6,414 nucleotides of DNA from an uncultured Eggerthellaceae bacterium. GTDB lineage: Bacteria; Actinomycetota; Coriobacteriia; Coriobacteriales; Eggerthellaceae. The position numbers were made by a program, and so were the translations under genes. Numbering within the stretch: the first letter of the stretch is position 1; every line of letters starts with the position of its first letter. The notes beneath the pieces were generated by a model that was given only the letters and a program-made list of their open reading frames with translations, was not told the DNA's origin and did not search any database. The stretch spans positions 1 to 6,414 of the forward strand of contig CABVEH010000072.1 in NCBI GenBank assembly GCA_902497215.1, read 5' to 3'. Shown here in pieces: positions 1-4,124 of the stretch.

Positions 1-1
1 C

Positions 2-799
2 ACCGGACGCGGCAGCCGCGAAGGCGGCTCGCGCGAAGGCCAGGGCCGCAACTCGGCCGGCCGCGCCTCTCGCGGCGAGCGCTCGTCTCGCAGGGGGTCG
101 CAGGCGGACGCGCCGCGCACGCAAAGGCGCCGCAGCTTCGACGACGTCGCCGACTACGGCGAAGGCGGCAGCGACTCGCGCCCCATCGACGCCGGCGACA
201 TGCTAGAGGAACGCGAACACATCCGCAGCTTCCGCACCAGTTCGGCCCCGCTTGCAAGCTTCGGCGAGGTGGCCGCGTACGCAAGCACCTTCAGCAACCT
301 GTCCGACGACGCCTCCATGACCGGCGAGGTGGACCTCACGAAGAACCCCCAGCCGCACGGCTTCCAAACCGAGGTGTGGTTCCTGGCGCTCGGCGCCGAA
401 CTCGCCGACAACGCCGGCATCAAGTCGTTCATGTCGCAGCATTCCGACGACCTGCGCGGGACGATCTTCGTCGACCTGGACGCCATGGGCGCGGGCAGCC
501 TGTCACTCATCGACGAAGAGGGCGTCATCCGCCGCGTAAAGGCTTCATCCCGAATGAAACGATACGTCACCAAAGCGGGAACGTCGCTCGGTTTGCACAT
601 AAACAGCACCAAGATGATATGGCGCGAAAGCGCGGCGTACTACACAAACCGCAAGGGCCTGCAAACCATCCACGTTGCTGGAATGAAGGACGGCAAGCCG
701 GCATACCTGGGCGAGGCCGACGACAAGTTCGAGAACCTGAGCGAAGAGAAGCTGCTGGAGAACACGGCATTCGTCCTCGAGCTGCTCAACAACATTTAA
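2..799 (+). CDS. M28-like (Zn aminopeptidase fold) protein, C-terminal part, 5' end outside window
   Basis: The frame is open from the window edge to TAA at 797-799, giving 265 visible residues. I treat it as a partial gene, not one starting at the internal ATG at 200. The first ~66 residues are low-complexity, rich in Arg, Gly and Ser (14 Arg), and look disordered. The rest resembles the C-terminal half of the M28 metallopeptidase fold: the segment FLALGAEL (380-403) aligns with the usual F-x-x-x-G-A-E-E, DLDAMGAG (473-496) with the Asp metal-ligand strand, and AYLGEADDKFENL (701-739) with the Y-H-T-x-x-D-T-x-x-N-I region near the C-terminus. The second Glu of the E-E pair is Leu (401-403) and the His is Leu (707-709), so a normal two-zinc site looks unlikely. 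The H-x-D part of the domain would lie upstream. No signal peptide or membrane segment is visible here. Family is a motif-based call; substrate unknown. Confidence 0.6.
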   Translation, partial: TGRGSREGGSREGQGRNSAGRASRGERSSRRGSQADAPRTQRRRSFDDVADYGEGGSDSRPIDAGDMLEEREHIRSFRTSSAPLASFGEVAAYASTFSNLSDDASMTGEVDLTKNPQPHGFQTEVWFLALGAELADNAGIKSFMSQHSDDLRGTIFVDLDAMGAGSLSLIDEEGVIRRVKASSRMKRYVTKAGTSLGLHINSTKMIWRESAAYYTNRKGLQTIHVAGMKDGKPAYLGEADDKFENLSEEKLLENTAFVLELLNNI

Positions 800-808
800 G
801 TGGGCGCG

Positions 809-841
809 CGGCCGTAGTCGCGATGCCGACGGACACGGCCG
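809..841 (+). repeat. Two-tier hairpin in the gap before the kinase gene
   Basis: Arms CGGCCGT (809-815) and ACGGCCG (835-841) are perfectly complementary over 7 bp. Inside them GTCG (817-820) pairs with CGAC (827-830). No T-run follows, so it does not look like a Rho-independent terminator. Its 3' foot touches the purine-rich ribosome binding site at 841-847, so it could influence translation of the kinase gene. Function is inference. Confidence 0.4.
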
Positions 842-847
842 AGAGGA
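841..847 (+). promoter_or_regulatory. Ribosome binding site of the hybrid kinase gene; bears on the start choice
   Basis: GAGAGGA lies just before two consecutive ATG codons at 849 and 852. Only one base separates it from the first ATG, but four separate it from the second. The second ATG therefore fits a normal Shine-Dalgarno spacing better; the protein differs by one Met only. Confidence 0.5.
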
Positions 848-848
848 C

Positions 849-2819
849 ATGATGAATACCGACGTTGCAGCCCAGAAGAAGGAAGCGACCAGGCTGAAAT
901 GGCTCGTCCGCGTGTCGGCGGCCATCGTCTGCGCCCTTCTCGCGGTGTTCTTCTTCGTGGTGATCCAAAGCGCGTCCGTCATAAAAGGCGAGGTCGAGCA
1001 CGTCAAGGACGGCCCCTATCCCATGTCGGTCGCGGCGGGCCACATCGAGACGAACCTGGGCAGCCTGCGCACCGTCATAGACCACATGACGGTCACCCAG
1101 CTGTTGGACGAGAACGCCAACGACACCATCGGAGAAGGCACGATCGACACGCTGGAAAGCGAGATACAGAAGCAGGTCGACGTCATCCGCGGCTCCATCA
1201 ACCATTCCGGCAACAAGATCGTGCAGTTCCAGAACGAGTTCAACCTTCTCAAGTCCCGCCTGGACGTCTTCACCGCGATGTGCTGGCACGACGAGGGCGA
1301 CACCGTCTCCTACGACCAGGTCAGGGCGTATTCGCAAGACTACCTGGTGCCGGTCATGGGAATGCTGTTCGACCTGAACCAGGAAATCCTCGACCAGGCG
1401 ACCGACGAGGTCAACGCCATGTACGACCACGTGAACGACGCCATAGTCACCACGATGGTGTTCTCGCTGATCATGCTGGTCTCGGTCGTCGTGATGATCG
1501 CCATATACATGGTCATGATCAACCTGAAGAACCGCTTCGAGGACCAGCTGCGCGAGACGCTGAACCAGGCGACTATAGAAGCGAACCAGGCGAACGAGGC
1601 GAAGTCGGCCTTCCTCGCCAACATGAGCCACGACATACGCACGCCCATGAACGCCATAGTCGGGCTGACCACCATAGCAAGCGAGAACATCGACGACACC
1701 CTGCGCGTCAAGCAGTGCCTCACGCGCATCTCGACGTCGTCGCAGCATCTCCTTTCGCTGATAAACAACGTCCTCGACATGAACAAGATCGAGTCGGGCA
1801 AGGCGGTTCTGTCGCAGGAGGAGTTCTCGCTGACCGAGCTCGCCGACGAGATCGACGCCATCTTCCGCTCGCAGCCCGACTCCAAGCAGCGCAGGAAGGA
1901 AGTCGTGCTGAAGGACATAGACCACGACATCCTCATCGGCGACATGATGCGCCTGCGCCAGATACTGCTGAACCTCACCAGCAACGCGCTCAAGTACACC
2001 AACGACGGCGACCTCACCCGCATGGTGGTGTGCGAGCGCCCGTCCAGCCGCGACGGGTACGTGTCGGTCACGTTCGTCGTCGAGGACTCGGGCATCGGCA
2101 TGACGAAGGAGTTCGTCGAGCGCATCTTCGAGCCCTTCGAACGGGAACGCAACGAGGTCACGACGTTCACCGAGGGCACAGGGCTCGGCATGGCCATAAC
2201 GAAGACCCTCGTCGAGCTGATGGGCGGCACGATCAGCGTCGACAGCGAGCTTGGGGTGGGGACCAAGGTCACGTTCGAGGTCGAGTTCAAGATCGCCCCC
2301 GAGAACAGCGTGCGCCGGGACAAGGCGATGCGCGAAGGCAAGCTGGCCTCGGGCTTTGCGGGGAAGGGCGTGCAGGGGAACGTCCTGGTGGTGGAGGACA
2401 ACGACATCAACATGGAGATAGCCACACAGCTGCTTCAAAGCCGCGGCGCCAGCGTGGACGGGGCGGTCGACGGCATCGAGGCGCTGACGAAGGTGTCGGA
2501 ATCCTTGCCCGACGACGCGTATGACCTGATCTTCATGGACATGCAGATGCCCAACATGAACGGCATCGAGGCCACGCGCGCCATCAGGAAGTTCCTACGG
2601 GACCATGGCCGCGACCAGATTCCCATAGTCGCCATGACGGCGAACGCGTTCGAAAGCGACCGCGAAGCCGCGCTGGAGGCGGGCATGGACGACTTCCTGA
2701 CCAAACCCATCAACATAAGGCAGCTTGAGGAAACGTTGGCGCGCTACCTCAAGCCATGCGAAGGCGATGGGGACGGGGATGGGACCGCCGCCGGGTCCGA
2801 TGATGGGAACGCCCGATGA
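849..2819 (+). CDS. Membrane-bound hybrid sensor histidine kinase with C-terminal receiver domain
   Basis: A 656-residue sensor kinase that should autophosphorylate on His and pass the phosphate to its own receiver domain. TM1 is about residues 18-40 and TM2 about 198-223. They enclose a ~155-residue extracytoplasmic, mostly helical region that resembles four-helix-bundle sensors (weak call; ligand unknown). A helical linker (225-258) leads to the HisKA H-box SHDIRTPMN with His261. The ATPase domain shows the N-box NLTSNALKYT (Asn379), G1 DSGIG (413-417), F-box IFEPFER and G2 GTGLGM (443-448). The receiver domain (about 511-634) has Glu516/Asp517, phospho-acceptor Asp564 in MDMQMP, Thr597 and Lys619, so all key residues are present. 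No Hpt or DNA-binding domain is fused. The acidic Gly-Asp tail (639-656) is low-complexity. The stop overlaps the downstream LysR gene. Start may be the second ATG at 852. Confidence 0.95.
   Translation: MMNTDVAAQKKEATRLKWLVRVSAAIVCALLAVFFFVVIQSASVIKGEVEHVKDGPYPMSVAAGHIETNLGSLRTVIDHMTVTQLLDENANDTIGEGTIDTLESEIQKQVDVIRGSINHSGNKIVQFQNEFNLLKSRLDVFTAMCWHDEGDTVSYDQVRAYSQDYLVPVMGMLFDLNQEILDQATDEVNAMYDHVNDAIVTTMVFSLIMLVSVVVMIAIYMVMINLKNRFEDQLRETLNQATIEANQANEAKSAFLANMSHDIRTPMNAIVGLTTIASENIDDTLRVKQCLTRISTSSQHLLSLINNVLDMNKIESGKAVLSQEEFSLTELADEIDAIFRSQPDSKQRRKEVVLKDIDHDILIGDMMRLRQILLNLTSNALKYTNDGDLTRMVVCERPSSRDGYVSVTFVVEDSGIGMTKEFVERIFEPFERERNEVTTFTEGTGLGMAITKTLVELMGGTISVDSELGVGTKVTFEVEFKIAPENSVRRDKAMREGKLASGFAGKGVQGNVLVVEDNDINMEIATQLLQSRGASVDGAVDGIEALTKVSESLPDDAYDLIFMDMQMPNMNGIEATRAIRKFLRDHGRDQIPIVAMTANAFESDREAALEAGMDDFLTKPINIRQLEETLARYLKPCEGDGDGDGTAAGSDDGNAR
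2766..2807 (+). repeat. G-rich Gly-Asp-coding tract with short tandem repeats at the kinase/LysR junction
   Basis: The 3' end of the kinase gene holds a slightly varied hexamer repeat (GATGGG/GACGGG) that encodes Gly-Asp steps. G-runs sit at 2769-2772, 2775-2778, 2781-2783, 2793-2795 and 2805-2807, separated by loops of 2, 2, 9 and 9 bases. The first three are tightly spaced; a full quadruplex would need a loop longer than the usual 7. The tract ends 8 bases before the LysR start codon. Confidence 0.45.
2801..2808 (+). promoter_or_regulatory. Weak ribosome binding site of the LysR gene, inside the kinase coding sequence
   Basis: TGATGGGA ends 7 bases before the ATG at 2816. It is a poor match to a Shine-Dalgarno sequence. 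Together with the 4-base ATGA overlap at 2816-2819 this favours translation by re-initiation after the kinase stop codon. Confidence 0.35.
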
Positions 2820-3754
2820 CGCTGCAGCAGCTTCGCTACCTTATCGCCATCGCCGAGTACGGCTCCATCAACGCGGCCGCGAACAACATGTATGCGTCGC
2901 AGTCGAATCTGTCGACCGCCGTGCACGACCTTGAATCCGAGCTGGGGATAACCATCTTCACGCGCAGCAACCGCGGCGTCACCCTGACCAACGACGGCAC
3001 CGAGCTTCTAGGCTACGCCCGGCAGGTGATTGAACAGGCCGACATGCTGGAAGAGCGCTACCTTTCGAACATGGGGCCGCGCAGCGAGCGCCTTGCGGTG
3101 TCGTCGCAGCACTACTACTTCAGCGTGCAGGCGTTCACCTTGACGTGCGAGGAACTGTCCGACGAAGGGGTGCCTGCGGTCGAGGAATACGACTTCGTCC
3201 TGCGAGAGTGCGCCACCGGCCAGATCATCGAGGACGTGCGCACGTTCCGCAGCGAGATAGGCATCCTTTACATGGACGACTTCAACAGCCGCGTGCTGTC
3301 GCGGGCGTTCGACGAGGCCAACGTGACGTTCACCCAGCTGTTCGAGGCGCAGCCGCACGTGTTCGTCGGGTCGCACCACGAACTGGCCGGCCGCGAAAGC
3401 CTGTCGTTCGAAGACCTCGAGCCCTACCCGCGCTACTCCTTCGAGCAGGGAACGAACAACTCCTTCTACTACGCCGAGGAACCGTTCGCCGCGCTGCCGC
3501 ACAAGAAGAACATCCGCTACAGCGACCGCGGCACGCTGACGAACCTGCTGATGCACTACGACGGCTACACGCTGTCCACGGGCGTGCTTTCGGAAGAGAT
3601 GCTGTCGGGCATCGTGTCGATACCGCTGAACACCGACCTGCGCATGCGCGTGGGCTACATCATGCATGCCGAACGCCGTCCCAGCCGCCTGCTCGAGCGC
3701 TACATCGCGAACCTGCACAATGTGATCGATTCGCACGCTTCGTCCCTAGCTTAG
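2816..3754 (+). CDS. LysR-type transcriptional regulator
   Basis: The 312-residue length and layout are typical of LysR-type regulators. Residues 1-60 form the N-terminal winged helix-turn-helix: it opens with TLQQLRYLIAIAEYGSINAAA, has the recognition segment around ASQSNLSTAVHDLE, and ends with the wing LGITIFTRSNRGVTLT. A linker helix (about 61-88) is followed by a periplasmic-binding-protein-like effector domain (about 90-305). That domain carries motifs such as SSQHYYFSV, EIGILY, SFEQGTNNSFYY and YSDRGTLTNLL, which resemble a group of LysR proteins in anaerobic Gram-positive bacteria; I cannot name an effector. It overlaps the kinase gene by four bases (ATGA), so the two are very likely co-transcribed and coupled. 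LysR proteins usually control a divergent neighbour, but no divergent gene is present here. It could control its own operon or distant targets. Confidence 0.93.
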   Translation: MTLQQLRYLIAIAEYGSINAAANNMYASQSNLSTAVHDLESELGITIFTRSNRGVTLTNDGTELLGYARQVIEQADMLEERYLSNMGPRSERLAVSSQHYYFSVQAFTLTCEELSDEGVPAVEEYDFVLRECATGQIIEDVRTFRSEIGILYMDDFNSRVLSRAFDEANVTFTQLFEAQPHVFVGSHHELAGRESLSFEDLEPYPRYSFEQGTNNSFYYAEEPFAALPHKKNIRYSDRGTLTNLLMHYDGYTLSTGVLSEEMLSGIVSIPLNTDLRMRVGYIMHAERRPSRLLERYIANLHNVIDSHASSLA

Positions 3755-3758
3755 ACGC

Positions 3759-3774
3759 CTCGAATTAACTCGAG
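3759..3774 (+). repeat. Small inverted repeat just after the LysR stop
   Basis: CTCGA (3759-3763) and TCGAG (3770-3774) form a 5-bp stem with a 6-base AT-rich loop, five bases after the TAG. No T-run follows. It sits three bases before the large palindrome and may be part of the same structured 3' region. Weak on its own. Confidence 0.3.
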
Positions 3775-3776
3775 AA

Positions 3777-3949
3777 GAACGGAATGCCCCGCAGCGAATC
3801 CGCTTGCGAGGCTGCGGTGCGGGTTGTGGCGGAGAAGGGGTTCGAGGACTGTCTGAGGCGTCGCGAAGCGGCGCCGAGTTCCGCAGAACCTCCGCCAAAA
3901 CCCGCACCGCGGGAGCCGAGCCCTGCGGAAAGCGCGGAGCATTCCGTTC
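3777..3949. repeat. 173-base near-symmetrical palindromic element (long imperfect hairpin)
   Basis: Nested complementary arms share nearly the same centre, at about 3862-3866. The outermost is an 11-bp perfect terminal repeat, GAACGGAATGC (3777-3787) with GCATTCCGTTC (3939-3949). Inside it are CCGCAG (3789-3794) with CTGCGG (3923-3928); GGCT (3810-3813) with AGCC (3914-3917); a 12-bp perfect arm GCGGTGCGGGTT (3814-3825) with AACCCGCACCGC (3899-3910); and an 8-bp arm TGGCGGAG (3827-3834) with CTCCGCCA (3890-3897). The tip is a hairpin GGCGTCGC-GAA-GCGGCGCC (3857-3875) with one G-T pair. I see no convincing target-site duplication and no immediate T-run; a T-rich stretch begins only around 3971. 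It could be a terminator-like 3' structure, a structured RNA, or a dispersed REP/MITE-like repeat. A reading frame through it from 3784 shows no recognisable protein and I do not call a gene. Confidence 0.75.
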
Positions 3950-3976
3950 CGTGGCAGATTCGTCACCAAATTCTTG

Positions 3977-4005
3977 TTGCTTTTTCTTCTTTCAGCATCT
4001 ACTAT
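3977..4005 (+). promoter_or_regulatory. Candidate promoter of nrdD
   Basis: TTGCTT (3977-3982) and TACTAT (4000-4005) are separated by 17 bases and match the sigma-70 type consensus at 3 of 6 and 4 of 6 positions. The surrounding T-rich sequence is AT-rich compared with the flanking genes. The -10-like hexamer lies inside the first NrdR-like box, the arrangement expected for repression. No other clear promoter precedes nrdD. The call is modest because the -35 match is poor. Confidence 0.4.
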
Positions 4006-4014
4006 ATGTACTCG
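3999..4014. promoter_or_regulatory. NrdR-box-like site 1 (weaker, overlaps the -10)
   Basis: CTACTATATGTACTCG matches the NrdR consensus ACACWATATATWGTGT at 10 of 16 positions, with the central ACTATATGTA core kept. Alone it would be weak. Its support comes from lying 32 bases (start to start), with a 16-base gap, from the better site downstream, as is usual for tandem NrdR boxes. Confidence 0.55.
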
Positions 4015-4030
4015 CACGCAAAACAGCGAA

Positions 4031-4046
4031 CCACAATATGTTGTGG
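4031..4046. promoter_or_regulatory. NrdR-box-like site 2 (strong)
   Basis: CCACAATATGTTGTGG matches the NrdR consensus ACACWATATATWGTGT at 13 of 16 positions. It is the core of a longer palindrome with 8-bp perfect arms, AACCACAA and TTGTGGTT, around a TATG centre (4029-4048). NrdR is a zinc-ribbon/ATP-cone repressor of ribonucleotide reductase genes that responds to adenine nucleotides. The site precedes a class III reductase gene, which makes the assignment consistent. The nrdR gene itself is not in the window. Confidence 0.75.
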
Positions 4047-4050
4047 TTTA

Positions 4051-4059
4051 TGTGCAAAA
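4051..4059 (-). promoter_or_regulatory. DnaA-box match A
   Basis: Read on the - strand this is TTTTGCACA, which fits the relaxed DnaA-box consensus TTWTNCACA at every position. It begins 5 bases after the strong NrdR-like box. A weaker neighbour, TAAACCACA on the - strand (4042-4050), abuts it. DnaA control of a reductase gene is known for E. coli nrdAB; here it is inferred from sequence only. Confidence 0.4.
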
Positions 4060-4077
4060 GCTGGTAGAAAACCAGTT
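4059..4077 (+). repeat. Leader hairpin upstream of nrdD
   Basis: AGCTGGT (4059-4065) pairs with ACCAGTT (4071-4077), including one G-U pair, around the loop AGAAA. The 3' arm's CAGTT (4073-4077) can pair instead with AACTG (4092-4096), so two exclusive folds are possible in the untranslated leader. No T-run follows the first hairpin. Confidence 0.4.
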
Positions 4078-4094
4078 CATAAGCTGTTAATAAC

Positions 4095-4103
4095 TGTGGA
4101 AAA
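4095..4103 (-). promoter_or_regulatory. DnaA-box match B
   Basis: On the - strand this reads TTTTCCACA, a full match to TTWTNCACA and one base from the canonical TTATCCACA. It has the same orientation as box A, 44 bases downstream, and lies 21 bases before the nrdD start codon. Two full matches within about 50 bases of a short leader is more than expected by chance. Confidence 0.45.
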
Positions 4104-4110
4104 CGTAGAA

Positions 4111-4115
4111 AAGGA
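4111..4115 (+). promoter_or_regulatory. Ribosome binding site of nrdD
   Basis: AAGGA lies 9 bases before the ATG at 4125, within the purine-rich run AGAAAAGGA (4107-4115). It supports that start, which also begins exactly at the ATP-cone domain. Confidence 0.65.
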
Positions 4116-4124
4116 CGCACTAAA

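Noticed and set aside
200..799. The M28-like gene starting at the ATG at 200 as a complete short protein
   Set aside because: The frame is open to the window edge, no ribosome binding site precedes 200, and the domain would lack its N-terminal half. It is better read as a partial gene.
786..2438. A 550-codon open frame on the - strand opposite the kinase gene
   Set aside because: It lies antisense to a clear hybrid histidine kinase with all motifs intact. Its product is rich in His, Val, Asp and Leu, a typical by-product of GC-rich codon use, and shows no domain.
899..2524. A 541-codon open frame on the + strand in another frame of the kinase gene
   Set aside because: The product is Arg/His/Gly/Pro-rich with no domain, and the overlapping frame encodes a full histidine kinase.
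3839..3875. A GGTTCGA motif suggesting a tRNA T-loop within the palindrome
   Set aside because: No T-stem, anticodon arm or acceptor stem can be formed around it on either strand; the stretch fits better as the tip of the palindrome.
3949..3993. Rho-independent terminator made by the palindrome plus the T-rich run
   Set aside because: The T-rich stretch starts about 20 bases after the stem ends and is broken by C and G, so it is not a classical terminator. Termination by the structure remains possible and is noted with the palindrome.
4042..4103. A replication origin suggested by the DnaA-box cluster
   Set aside because: Only two full matches and one weak one are present, in a gene leader, with no AT-rich unwinding region and no dnaA, dnaN or rep gene nearby.
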